From Anoplolepis gracilipes (Eukaryota; Arthropoda; Insecta; Hymenoptera; Formicidae): a stretch of DNA of 64,000 nt. The stretch is from NCBI RefSeq assembly GCF_047496725.1, contig NC_132973.1, positions 11,046,233 to 11,110,232 on the forward strand, written 5' to 3'. Under the pieces are notes generated by a model. That model searched no databases. It was not told where the DNA came from and saw only the letters and a program-made list of their open reading frames with translations. Position numbers and translations under genes: made by a program. Positions 1 through 12,664 of the stretch are shown piece after piece (position 1 is the first letter of the stretch; each line of letters starts with the position of its first letter).

Positions 1-779
1 ACGAAGAATCGGCAACGTTGATGAACAAACCGCAGAAATATCGAGGTAAAAAAATATATATTTTATTTATTAAATGTCATGCCTTTTTTTTATAAGCATA
101 TCTTATTAGATGCTCAACTTTTGAATTGTATACTGTCGAAATAACTTATTGTCGTCGTGCAATTTTTCTTTGTTCAAAGAAAAATAAAGCAAAGAATTTT
201 TAAAGACTTTTAAAAGACGCAAAAATGAAAAATAGCGATAAATGATAAAACACGGATCACTAGAGGCGATAATAGATACTGTACGAATGCACAGCATAAT
301 CCTGATTGTGAATTTCTCTTTTATTATCATCATGCGCTTTATATTTATCGGCTAAAAGAACACACTTATAAAGATGAGCTGAATAAAAATTATCTCGATA
401 AAATGTGTGAAAAATTATGCATGCTACGTGACTTATACATATACTTGGATACTTGGCACATTCAAGAATCTCTCAAACAAAATTGATAAATATATTTAAA
501 TATACATTTTAGCTGCAAAAATTTATATTACATATGAATATGTATGTATGTACAACTTTGTTGTAAAAAGAATGCAATAAATAGATAAAGGTTAGTCTGT
601 CGTTATAAAGGAATGACTTGATAAAAAAAAATTATCGTGCGATGAGGGAAAAATTTCAAAACTATTTTATGCGTTTTTCAATCGCACCATCGCGGAATAA
701 ATAATCGATACGTTCGTTATACAATAACCGTATTCAATTTTTAATTTCAAAGACAACGCCGTCAAAATTTAATCGCGGC
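1..779. other. AT-rich upstream flank, no gene seen
   Basis: This stretch is AT-rich and ends abruptly where a CpG-rich block begins near 775. The open frames here are short, low in complexity and have no coding character. I see no tRNA, repeat family or exon. It is read as the distal 5' flank of Hipk. Confidence 0.5.
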
Positions 780-2101
780 CGGTGTGCCACAATCAACAGT
801 CACCAATCGTCCGCTCAGCCCGCAGTCTGGCCGGCACTGAGCGCTCGACTCGCCGAGCAGCGACGAAGATTGCCGAACGCCTTTCGTGTCTCGTCTCCCG
901 TCTCCCGTACGTCACGCGGCGACGGCAGCGGCAGCGGCGGCGGCGGCGGCAGTTGAGAGTTGAGAGTCGAGACGAGAGGTGAATCAGTTGAGTCCGAACG
1001 CGGTCGCGCATGGCAGTGTGTGGTGGAGCGCGGTTCACAACGGGTCGTCGATGGTAGTAACCGCATCGCGGCAGTAGCACGCCAACAACAAGAGGGAGGA
1101 AGGAGGAGAGCGACAAGGACAGGGACAGATAGAAGCGTGGATACGGATACATGATCGTAAGACTGCCGAGATAGCTCGCACCGCCTCGAAAATAGAACGA
1201 CGTATCGCTGATCGTCACATCGTACATCCTACATACTACATACGGATACAGTAACACGTACCCCGCGCGAAACGAACGTTGACGTAACGACACCGCTGGT
1301 TCGTGCGAAACATGTACATGAGGGAAATAATTCGGGCTCGTACGACAGAGTGGCGAAAGGTGTAAAGAAAGTGGTGCAAGTGCGCGCACGTCGGCGGCGA
1401 TAGGAGTCTGGAATAGTAGCGGCAACGGTGACGACGGCGACGACGACGAGGGCGAGGACGAGAACGAGGACGAAGACGAGGACGAGGACGATACAGACGT
1501 GATAGTGGTGGTGTCGGCGGTGATTTAAACGGTGACACACAGTTAGTAGTGACGGTGCCGAGACGCTCCGATGATCGTACTTCGGTGTCGTTGGTCCGCG
1601 CAGTGGTAGAGAAGAGGAGCGCACAGCGCACTGCGCTGGCCCAGTGGTGGTGCGCGAGCGTGTTAGTGCGACACGCATTTTGGTCGGCGGGGCCGCGTGC
1701 CGCGTCTCGCCGCCGCGCCGCGCCGCGCCGTCGTCGCCGTCTCGCTCCGTTCTACTGTCACTCGTCGTCATCGGGCGGCGCGGTCGTCGGTCGTCGGTCG
1801 TCGTCTCGCTCGACGGCAACGACGGCTCCCTCTCCCGCGCCCTTCGCAGCGCACCCGCCGGCCGTCATCGTCGTCGCCGTCGTTCCTCGTTCCTCTCAGT
1901 CGCTCTCGCCGGAGGCCACCGCACCGAAGGCGTCCGCGCGACGAGCCAGGCCAGCCGCTACGCAAGATGGCTGTGTGTCGCTGACGAGGGGCCGACAAAC
2001 CGGACAGGGGTACAGACAGCCCGGGGATATAAGCGGAACATGCGGCTACGCGATCGTCGGGCCCGTCCCTGAAGAGAGAGACACTGGCCAAGAAGCGAGA
2101 G
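780..2101 (+). promoter_or_regulatory. Hipk: CpG-rich promoter and untranslated first exon of Hipk (candidate)
   Basis: Base composition switches at about 775 from AT-rich to strongly GC- and CpG-rich and stays so to about 2100. The block ends at a consensus donor (exon ...GCGAGAG, then GTGAGA at 2102). Spliced to the acceptor at 13,760/13,761, the frame entering the Hipk ATG has an in-frame stop (TAA, 2030-2032) and no ATG after it, so this exon would be 5' UTR. It contains GAC/GAG-rich simple sequence (about 1415-1500) and many out-of-frame ATGs. Overlapping open frames on both strands reflect GC richness and are not called as genes. The transcription start was not located. The link to Hipk is inferred from strand, the donor and the absence of any other gene before 13.7 kb. 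Confidence 0.5.
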
Positions 2102-4779
2102 GTGAGATTCTCTCTTGCTATCTCTACCGCTTGCCTTGTCTTTCCTCGCCTTTTCTCGCCTTTCCTCGCGTCGCATCTCGCTGTCCTTTTCTCTGTCTGT
2201 TTTTTTTTTTTTTTTTTTTTACCGTCCTGTCAATTTCTATCCATTTTCGTTTACACGCTTTTTCCGTTTTTTAAACATTCTCGCGACAGAAATTGTCGGC
2301 AATGACACTTTCGAATTCGAAACTTTCCAGACAGCGATATATCGACAATGAGGTTTCGTGATTAAGACGACGGAGGAGACGTCCGGTCCGACGTGCGTGT
2401 CTCCTCGCACACGTTCACGCTACAGCGACAAGCTGATGAGCGAGTGAACGAACCATACGTGGACTCTACCATCACCGCGAGCAGAAATTCACGTCGCATA
2501 TATCGGGCGTACGAAAAGTGTAAACAACTTGAGAGATATCTCTTCAGGATATCTTTAATAACGTAGTACGCGTACTCCAATTTTCAAAACTTTACGATAA
2601 TAACGTATTCGTAACATCTCTCGCTCTTTCTCTTCCTCTCTCCTCCCCGCCCCCTGCCTCTCTCTCTCTCTCTCTCCAAAAACTCGCTCATCATTGGGTA
2701 TCTTCCACGACGACGTGGAATTGTACGCGCTCATATATCTTGCACAAAGTTTTTGTGTATCGATAACGACCTGGTCGGTATATCTCTTCTCCTATCTCCC
2801 ATTATTATCCTCTGCTCTCGCCCTCCTACATTCGCTCTCTTTCTCTCTCTCTCAGCGTCTGCGTGGCTGGCAGTCTATCGGTGTCTGCACTTTGTCGGTC
2901 CGCACTTTCCCCCGTGCCAGGCTCCGTCCTGTCGATTGAATGGCTCTCCTCTATACACGCATACAATACAATCGCGGAATAAGAGCCTTGCTGGAAACAT
3001 CTGTCGCGCGACCGATCTAACCTAATCTGCAAAATTCGCACGAAATCCATCGTCGTCGTCGTCGTCGTCGTCGTCCTCGTCGCGACGATCGACGTGCGCG
3101 CGCGACCGACCCGTGTCCGGGTGGTTGGCATTCCCCGGCGCGTCGATGTGCGTCTTATTTTCGAGTCCCGTCCGCGAGAGCAATTCGATCCGTCCGAAAC
3201 GCCCCGCAAACGTTACGCATTATCCGGAACGCAAGCGGATATCGCTACTATTTTTCGTCATTTCACGCTTTCGTAATTTCGCAATGTATTAAGTATATTT
3301 TGCATTTCCCCGAATTTGCGGAAACTTGACGATCCCTTCCCGGAATCGGAGAGTAAGCAGGGTATAGCTGGAGTAAGCGCGTATCCCTCATCGCGTCGCG
3401 CGACACGCTTTGACGTTTGCTCGCGAGCAGGCAAACGCGTGATAATTGCAGCAAGCATACGGCATCGCCGCGAAACGTATGCTTTTTTTTTTTTTTTTTT
3501 TTGCGAAATAACCAGCTGTCTCGAAGGATCTCCTTGCGAGCGAATCGATTTGACATAACCTAGAAATTGCGGTGCTACGCTCGTTGAATGACGAAGGCTT
3601 CCCTACGTTACGATGTCGAAATGGACGTAACTGCATTAGAAGATCCCTGTTATCGGTAACACAAATTATTTTCGCTTTTGTCGCGTTACTTATTGTCAGG
3701 TCGCTTTTCGCTGTATCGCGAGATACACAGCATTTTTTTTTTAATTATATAATTTGTCTCGCGTGAAAGTTTATTGGCATACGGTGGAAATACGGAATAT
3801 TATCTTTTTCCGAATGATAATGATGAATTTCAAATTATAAGCGCCGTTATTTTCCACATTCGTTGAAATTGTTTATCTATTTTTTTTTTCTTTTATATTA
3901 CAATTTTTTACATAATATAAATATTAACGCTTTATCGCACTATCATTGATAAATAAGAATAATCTGGACATGAAGCGTTAGAGAGAAAGCCGTTAAGGCT
4001 TATTTAGACTTCTACACAAATATGATTAGAGCCAGGTTTGCCTTGGCTCCGCTTTAAAACGCGAACCGTTATCTGACATTCTGACGTACTCACTTTCATT
4101 TTATTCAATTATGAGACTGCGAGATTTTAATCGCATGTAACTGATCGTCCGCATTACGTGCCAGCAGGACGTTAAGCCTCGCAAGTAAAATTACAAGTAT
4201 TCCGAGTGAATTGAATTTACAATTCTTGCTACCTGAAATCCGTTTAGGCGTTGTCCTTCGGAAAATCTTCCAATACGTCGGCAAAAATGAAACGTTTTAT
4301 CGGTTTATATCTTAAATCGCGAACCGCGACGTCGCAACATCTGTCGTTTGTAGTCGACATAACGAGTCACGTCGAGCTGCGTCGCGGAAACCTTTCTGGA
4401 TCGCGATTTCCTCGCGTCACGCTATTGCTCGCGATTGTCGGCGCGACGTAGTCGTTGCCTTCGTCGGGTCTGTCCGTCGACGGTTGTTAAATCGAGTTCA
4501 CGCATACATATACACGTATACATGTATACACGCATACACGGGTGTCGGATTAGAACATACGTCTGCGTACGTCAGTGGTGAAACTTTCAAGTTTTCTGCT
4601 TCTTTAGTACAAAAATGTGCTTTCATCGCACAAACTTTATACTATCATTATATTTATATAATATTCATTTTGTATTTTTAATTTCGTTGCTGTTATACGT
4701 ATAGTTGAAAAATTCCGTGATCAAATCTCTCCTGTAATATCGGAGAAACCGCTCTTTCATATATATATATATGTATATA

Positions 4780-5300
4780 GGGTAAGATGGCCATAGTTTT
4801 TTTTAAAATGCAAAAAAACATACTTTTATTTTTGTTATTTTTTAATAGCGTTTGGCATATTATCTTCACTGAAGCTTAAATTACGTAATATTATCGAAAT
4901 TAAAAGGAAAATTTATATTATCAAAATAGTACGACATAAGCATTGGCCATCTTACCCAACTTTTAAGGAAAAGATGGCCATAATATTTATAAAAAAATAG
5001 TGAAAACGAAAATAAAAATTATAAATTATATAACAATTTACATATCTTTATAATATGTCTAACGTCGATTACGATAGCTTAACTGTCATTTATTCGACGT
5101 TACATAACAGTTTTTAGTGGACAAATGAAAAACTTTGCAGCTAGTCAAAAGTAAAACGATGATATAAGATTCACAATGTCGTTACTTCGAATAAGGTATA
5201 CATATAAACTACCGTACATATCGATTATCTTTGATAATGACTGAAAAAGCGCACTATGTAGCGATTATTGAAAAAATGACATCCTATGGCCATCATACCC
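4780..5300. mobile_element. TA-flanked inverted-repeat element (MITE-like), nested
   Basis: The outer ends read GGGTAAGATGGCCATA on the left and, as reverse complement, GGGTATGATGGCCATA on the right. That is 15 of 16 matching, and both sides are flanked by TA (4778-4779 and 5301-5302), as expected for Tc1/mariner-type insertion. A third, inverted copy of the end (GGCCATCTTACCC) lies at 4945-4957, followed by a direct copy (AAGATGGCCATA) at 4971-4982, so an internal insertion or rearrangement is likely. The 521-bp element is AT-rich and carries no transposase ORF. Confidence 0.55.
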
Positions 5301-5389
5301 TAGTTTACCCTATCTCCGTGTGTAAGAGCGTGTTGATTTTTGGGCACACCCTGTATATGTGCGCGCGACTGGGTAGTTTCCATCGGGTA

Positions 5390-5601
5390 CGAACGTCAGT
5401 GTGGGCTTCGGCCATGCGGGTATCTCCCTTATACCTGGATATTAACATGGTGAGCCCGTCGGCCCTTCGTTTTCGGCGATAGGCATTGTACCGGACTGGG
5501 GTTTCAGTCGAGTTTGGACGGTGCGCGCTGGAACGCGTCGGGGAGTGCCCTAGCCGTAATTAGTAATTTTGCGAAGAGGCGGGCAGGCAGGCCTGAATTC
5601 G
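5390..5601 (+). other. Hipk: Candidate alternative untranslated first exon of Hipk
   Basis: A GC-rich block follows an initiator-like TCAGT (about 5396) and ends with a strong donor (TTCG then GTAAGAG at 5602). It differs sharply from the AT-rich element before it. No ATG-initiated frame runs through it into the Hipk coding exon. The upstream boundary is uncertain, and the call rests only on composition, the initiator-like site and the donor. Confidence 0.25.
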
Positions 5602-7640
5602 GTAAGAGCTTATCGATTCGCTCGGTTCGCAGCTACATTTCAGCGTAGAATTTTGGCAGCTCGACAGTGTGTTTGCAACGAGTGGCCTGTCTCTTGTTGT
5701 CTTTTTTATGTCACGAAACGTGAGAAAAAAATGCGTTTGTCTCGTACCCAAGGAAAAGAGAGAGAGAGAGAGAGAGAGAGACGATTTCTTTGTTGCAAAA
5801 TGTTGATTATAAACAGCACGTGGCGAGGGGAAACTTTTATTGTCGCTTTTTTTGTAATGTGAATCATTATTTATATCGTCTTCTTCGAGCTATGTAAGAT
5901 TGAGGGACTATGGCCGCCGTGAATCGTGTAAAACATCGGAAAAGTGCGCAAACAAATGTATTTATCTCTCGACTTAACGATCGTAGTGACTTAATGACTT
6001 GTTATGTATTCCTATTGGCACGTTTTGCAACGGGCTCCGGGACAAATTTCAGATATAACAAGATAATATAACGATTTCACCATCTCCGTACACAAGATAT
6101 GACGAACCTAAGCGTGGAATTGGAGAGTGTGCCACATTTGAGAAATATTAGCGATGCTTGGAATAGCTCTCATCGCCGTGTTCTCAGCGGGCATATTTCG
6201 CAAACGGATGATTCGAATGGTACATTAAACCCCGCCTCTTGGAAAATGCAAATGACAACACAGTTTCTTATTTTCTGAAAATCTTACACGTAGCTTTCTC
6301 CCGTAAGCTGTTTATTCAATACGATGTGAATTTTTAATATTCTTGTTAGCATCACCCCGGCGACTGGGAGCTGTTCATTTATTGTGCATGCGCGTGTTAA
6401 TTTCCATAACGAATAACTTTGCGATAACGTTGATGTCGTGATTCATATATGAAGAGAAAACTCTCTAATTTTTAAATTCTTCATTCTAAAGAATAACAAG
6501 TGAAACAAAAACTACGAACTTGTAGTTTCAAGCTATTTTTTTTATGACGGAAAACATATTTTTATTTTTCGATAACATTACTATAGATATATATCTGACT
6601 GTCTCTATCAGGGCCAATATTTGAAATGACAATTAATGGACGAATAGTCAATATCAATATATACACAAACTATTTGAATTGATTTATCTATATAAATAAC
6701 ATAAAAATGCCTCAGAATGATAATATTATATTTTACGCTTATATATTTATTACGAATAATATGATATTTATGATATAAATATCGAAATACTGAGCATTTT
6801 TTTCTTATTTTACGTTACTTTCCAAGATATTCGAAATTCCAATATTTGAGCAGTTCCCTAGTTATTTCGAGATAAATCAAATACTTGAGAATATTCTACT
6901 GATAATTTGGTACCAGCTTAATGTCCACAAGTTATATTCGAATATTAAGAATCGAGGAACAAATTTGAAATTGAAAATGTTTTAGCTTCTACTCTTACTA
7001 ATTTTAAGCTTAATCCTGAAGATTATTCCTGAAATATGTTTATTTGATAAAAAGTGGAGAAACTGTAAAAGGAATGCGAAATGATACACGATAGTTTTTA
7101 GTTATTTATTAGACATGTTCAGTTTAGCTTGGTTTCTCGGCTTCGATTTTTTTTTAACGAATCTTTCTATATACACGTCGCGTTGTACACGTGCAGGCAT
7201 TTCAGGACATACGTTGCTTGTCCGTTAGGGCATTTTTGTGCGGCTGTTCTCCTTTGCGGAGGTACGCGGTGTACGTGTGTGAGTGCGTCGAATACATGCA
7301 TACGAATGCATTCGTGTCCGAGTACATTGCACCGGCTGGTAGGCGCTGACACGTCACATTGCTGAAGGAATTCATTATACCACGAATTTTAACTAAGTAA
7401 GATATCTGTTAAAATTGGCAAATGTCCAAAGCGTCGTTAATTGTACCAATTCGAATCCTGCTTTAACGCGCATACAAAATATGCATATCTTTTTTAAATA
7501 TGCATATCATTTTAATTTTACAATTAATTTAATTACATTCAATTTAATCATGTTACATGTTTAATTAATATGTATTACAAATTTATCAAGAATTAATTAT
7601 TAATATTTCGAATATAAGGCTCCTAATATTTATAAACAAG

Positions 7641-7974
7641 TAACAATCAACTTGGCGAACAAGAGCCATACGCGGATGTTAATTCGTAAATTTCTTTTAG
7701 AAATTAATTTTTTCTGCGAAAATTGAAACGTGTACAGGGCACATATTTTACTTGGTGTATTTTACCAAGAAATAGATTCTCATTTTTGAGAATTCTATAA
7801 CTCCTCTTTACTCCCCTAAAGAGACGTAGGTGAGAAAAATTCTTGGTAAAATACACCAAAAAAAAATATGTGCCCTGTGCACGTTTCAGTTTTCGCGGAA
7901 AAAAATTAATTTCTAAAAGAAATTTACGCATTAACATTCGTGTATAGCTCTTATTCGCCAAGTTGATAGTTAAT
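7641..7974. repeat. Long imperfect inverted repeat (hairpin or foldback element)
   Basis: The arm at about 7641-7771 is mirrored by about 7840-7974. Both begin with TAAC(A/T)ATCAACTTGGCGAA and continue through matching blocks such as ACAGGGCACATATTTT and GGTGTATTTTACCAAGAA. I estimate 85-90% identity over about 130 bp by eye. The centre contains a second small palindrome (AGATTCTCA / TGAGAATTCT). There is no ORF of note. A clear target-site duplication was not established, so this is either a foldback/MITE element or an intronic hairpin. Confidence 0.7.
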
Positions 7975-8627
7975 TATTAATTTATAAATTAATATTAAAA
8001 ATAATTGTCGCGTCGATTCTTTATATTCGGAATTCCCAGAGATTTTTATTTTATGCCAAAGGATACCCTGAAATTCCAATATTTCATCGTATCTCTTAAA
8101 TTTTGATTTACGAAAAAACGTATAATTCTTTTAGACGCGGAGATGAGATACCGCGAAATTGTGTTTCTGGGATGTGGTAAATTGGATTCCCGTACGTATC
8201 CTTGACGGGGTCGTGTACAAACTCGCCGGAAGAAAAGATATCATTTTCGGGTCCGTAATGACACGCGCGCCCCGTCATATTTCCCGTCGCAATATTCTAC
8301 ATTAGCTCATGCCTGGCCCTGTAGGCCATTATCACCGCATGGAGGATTTTCTTGGCTGTCCATTCGTCTAGTCCGCGTTTCTTCGTTTGAAATCCATCGC
8401 TGTAAATATACGTCGAACGAATATCTTGTGCGTTGCAACGACAGACGACTCGTCCTTCTATCGTCGAAGGAGTTTGATCGATATAAATATCGTCCAATGG
8501 TCTCGGCCGAGGTTTTACCATACAGAATCGCGCAATGTTTGCGTTTTATCGATTATTCGCACGAGAGAGAATTAAAAAACGGAAGCGGTTCGGCGAAACG
8601 CGCGAACACGTCCGTGGATATTTCGTG

Positions 8628-8658
<31 letters not shown>

Positions 8659-9638
8659 TTTCGACAGTCACGCACGAATTGATTATCGCCGCTCGAACAG
8701 TCGGAAAGAAATATTTTCAACGACAAGACTGACGTAAGGACGCACATACATGCGTCTTCATTGTGTATTAATCCGTGGAACAATTGCTTAATCGCCTATT
8801 GATTTGTCGGCGCTTCTGCTTCTACGAAAAGAAGCTCCTGCACGTTTATTTGCTTCGACACGCACCTTGCGTAATATAAAATAATAACAAGCGGACGATT
8901 TAGTCTATGCGGCTGTATAGTTTATTTGCGCAAGGGTGGATTTACGTAAAAATTATAATTAGATCACGCAAACGAAGAAATACGTATCCTTAGTCGACGC
9001 ATATGCGTAAACGAAACACGAAATACGGCACACCGCGATATCTCTTTGATTACAAAATAGATTTGATTAAACTTCAAACGTAACGCTGCTTTCTAAAAAA
9101 TAGATTCTTTGAAATTTAAATAATTTATAACTTGTTTTTTCCTTTTTACGACACTACAATCGAACGTCAATTCTTGAAATCAAAGTTTTCAAAGATTGTA
9201 AATTATTATTCAACGTATTTGCAAAGAAAGATTACAATCTTCAACGATATAATTGAAGATTCTATCTCTAAAGTATTTCGTCCGCGTATTTTTTTTTTAG
9301 ACAAGATCATTATACACGTCCGCAAAACTTTCCAAGGCTTTACTAACGCGTAATTTCCATTTCTTAGAAACGCGAATTTAAGACAGCTTGGGCAAATACA
9401 GTCTTGGACCGTGCCACTGATATACACGCGCCTTTATTAAAACACCCGGTGGAACCGCGGAGGATTGCATTACGCGGTTACATTTGCATTAGGCGCGATT
9501 ATTTACGGTACAGCATTCGCAAAGGATTATTACTCCGCTCCCTCGATTGTTGGCGACGTCGTTTCATGCGGCGCGGCGCAAATGAAGCTTAACGCGCGAG
9601 AGTCTAATTTGTCGGCGAATTTTTGCGCGCGCGCGAGA

Positions 9639-9641
9639 GAA

Positions 9642-9677
<36 letters not shown>
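9639..9677. repeat. GA microsatellite
   Basis: A nearly pure (GA)n run follows a GCGCGCGCGAGAGA stretch within the first Hipk intron. Confidence 0.8.
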
Positions 9678-9682
<5 letters not shown>

Positions 9683-12330
9683 GATTGCCGGTTATAAATA
9701 AGGGACGTAACGTCGGACGTTTATGGTCGCGATACTAGGATTCTAATTTACGACGATCGGCGTGCGAGCCTCCTTTAGCGCGAGAAATTAATGTAACATC
9801 GCGCAAGAGCGACGCGGCGGCGGCGTTCTCGTTTACGTCATGTGTCATCTATAATTAGTTGCCCGCTCCGAGTTCTGATAATATTTGCCCGACTATCGAT
9901 ACTTTTGTCGCGCGATACTCTCACACGCATATCGATACCATTCCGCTTGGTTCCGTTTTAAAAGTAACTTGTCGCAGATGCGTCGCGCGGTATATTGATT
10001 ACATGCTATCAATGTACGTGGGGTAGATGTATCAGTGAATGACCGGTCACCGATGCATGACCGCTGAATCTACGCTTACTCTCTTCTATGATCGCAAGAG
10101 ATAATACGCAATTCCACCTTTTTGCTAAATACGTACGAAAAGCGAATGAATTTTTTTATCGCTTTTTTTTTTTTTTTTTTTTTTTCTTTCTATCGGGGCT
10201 CTCGAAAAAATCCCGCAGACTATTCAGATGAGATATAAAAAATTGTATACACACAACATATACATTATCGTGCCGTGAATACCTTTATGAGGTGTATTCT
10301 TCCGTTGATTTCGTGACTTTTTATATTAGGCGTCTCCTATGCATTTATATGACAGCAATCTAGAAAAGTGAAATTATTAACAACGTCTGTAATAATTTGT
10401 CTGTCGTATGCCATAAGCGATGGTTTGTTTTTTTTTTTTTCTTTTTTTTCCCAATGACGTAAATATTTTTTTAAAGCTTATTGTTAGATAAGCTTATTGT
10501 TAGATATTTTTTCAGTTTTTTTCCAACACATATATCTTTTTTACAGCACGATATTTATCGAAGTGCATTAAGAGTTTGAAGCTTTTATAGAGAAGTTTCA
10601 GCACATTCGCTATTGTTAAATACGCGTTCTCGTAACGATTTTTGTAAAAAAAAAAAAAAAAAAGTTACAGTATCTATAAATTGTAAATTTTCCTAGCATG
10701 TCCAGTGAGGGATTTACGCATTAGTTTTGTTTCGTTTGTGTTTGTTAATCCGTCATAAAATGCAGTTGAATGGCTGCATATAGAGTGCTTAGAAAAATAC
10801 AAGAAATAAACCATTAGCGGAAAGATAAAAATGAACTCTCTGCAACTTTCTTAGCGAGAATTTATAAACGTGCGATACGTATATATATTTAATTCGAATT
10901 TGACTTATTATCGTTGAAAATTAAGACATTTCTCGCACACGTTTTAATTATCGGTATAATTTAAAATAAATTCTTGGAGAGAAAAATTTTGTTTCAATGA
11001 GTTGTGCGATTAATATATTCTACTGCCTAGTTTTTATCGTCGTATTTTTTCATCACTCTGTATACATGATTGTAAGTCTGTTCGCGACAGTTGACGCGAT
11101 CGGTCACTTGGAATTTGCTGTTACTTGGCTATCGCAATTTGCCACAAAAGTTTTGGCCGTTCGGCAAATAAGCTCGGATTTCCCCGTTCATCAATCGATC
11201 CGCTTGACTCATCGCGCGGAATATAAGCGCGGAGCTTCGATGCACATACCTACGTACTTACTCGCACGAACGTACAGCGTACAGTACATATACGGATTAT
11301 AAACGCGGGGGCCGAGCGCTACAGGGTGACGCAAAGTTTCGTTAATTTTATTCCAGGCTGAGTCATCGGGACGTGACCTGACAAATTACTACGAAACAGT
11401 TTATCCCGTTGCTACTTATTCCACCGAAACAAATTACTGCAATTTCATCCATTCGCATTCGCGAGTCAGTTTCCTATTTTGTTCCATATATATGTTTGCC
11501 GTACAATCTTGGACAAAATATCACGTTTGTATATAGGATATATTATTTTCATATTTTATATACATTTACTGTGGTGCATTAATTGATTTTTACATTAATT
11601 GATGATTATTAGTTGATTCTCACCTTCAAAGAGAAAGAATTATGCGATTTATCGATTCAATTAAATAGATTTTCAATTAAAATATACATTGAGTGATATC
11701 ATTACATTTATCATTACATATTAACATATTATATTTATTATCTTCAATTAGATTTTTAATATTAATCTTTTAATTAAGAGTGGGGGGAATACGAGGAATA
11801 TATTTTCCCGCAACCGATGAGACGAGATCATCGTCATTTTTGCGTCGAGATACGTTATTTTATTTTAATTTTTTTTCTACAACTTGTCAAACGACCAGTA
11901 TGGCCGTACTACTTGTTTGCACCAGTTTATTAGGATCCGACGAGTGTCGAGCCGGTTAACTTAAACGTAACTGTACCTCGTGATACCGTGGATCGTTCGT
12001 AATGCCGACCAGCACTATTTCTGACAGTCAGCACTATAATTAGAGCACGTCGCGCACGTTAGATAAATGACAACGGAAACGATAGAGAAGGAGAAAAAGA
12101 ATGAAATGCGTGTCGATATGATGAATAGATAGGTAACAGGTAGAAGGGAGAATTCAAGGAGGTGGGCTTAAAATCGCGCAATGTTTCCGAGACGTTAAGG
12201 ATAGCGATCGATCGGATGTTTTCGTTCGCCCGGTATTATTCGATCGGTACAACTCTGGCTATGAGTCACAAGTGTATTGTGCAATATTGCGTATTTAGTT
12301 GCGATCGGAGAGAATTACGTGAAACTTATA

Positions 12331-12664
12331 CAGGGTGTCCGGTAATTGGTGAAAAACCTGCTAATGGCGGATTCTTGAGATCATTTGGGGACGAGTTTTT
12401 CTCAGCGAAAATGTCGAGGCATCAATAATTTCCGAGTTATAAGCGATTGAAGAAAAGGTGCTTTTCGCAAACTAAACTTTTCGAAGTTACAAAATTACCA
12501 AAACTACATTCTTTAGTTAATTTCACATAGAATTTTAATTTAAGGCTTAATTGCAAAGATATATAATGATAAAAATTGGAAACTTGCAAAAAATGACGTC
12601 TCTCGATATTTTTTTCTCAAGAATCTGCCATTAACAGATTCTTCACCAATTACCAGACACCCTG
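12331..12664. mobile_element. MITE with about 50-bp terminal inverted repeats and TA duplication
   Basis: The left end CAGGGTGTCCGGTAATTGG and the right end (reverse complement CAGGGTGTCTGGTAATTGG) continue matching for about 50 bp, including GGTGAA, CTG(C/T)TAATGGC and GATTCTTGAG. Both sides are flanked by TA (12,329-12,330 and 12,665-12,666). The 334-bp interior is AT-rich and has no transposase. CAGGGTGTCC-type ends are common in arthropod non-autonomous DNA transposons. It sits in the first intron of Hipk, 1.1 kb upstream of the first coding exon. Confidence 0.8.

Noticed and set aside
793..2274. Several long overlapping ORFs on both strands (up to 241 codons)
   Set aside because: They coincide with a CpG-rich, stop-poor block and are Arg/Ser/Pro-rich on every frame. 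One reads through the donor at 2101, but splicing it to the Hipk exon meets a stop at once.
5344..5355. Lone transposon-end motif CACACCCTG-TA (also TA-CAGGGTGAC at 11,320 and TA-CAGGGTGTT at 63,411)
   Set aside because: No partner inverted end found at a plausible distance within the window, so not called as complete elements.
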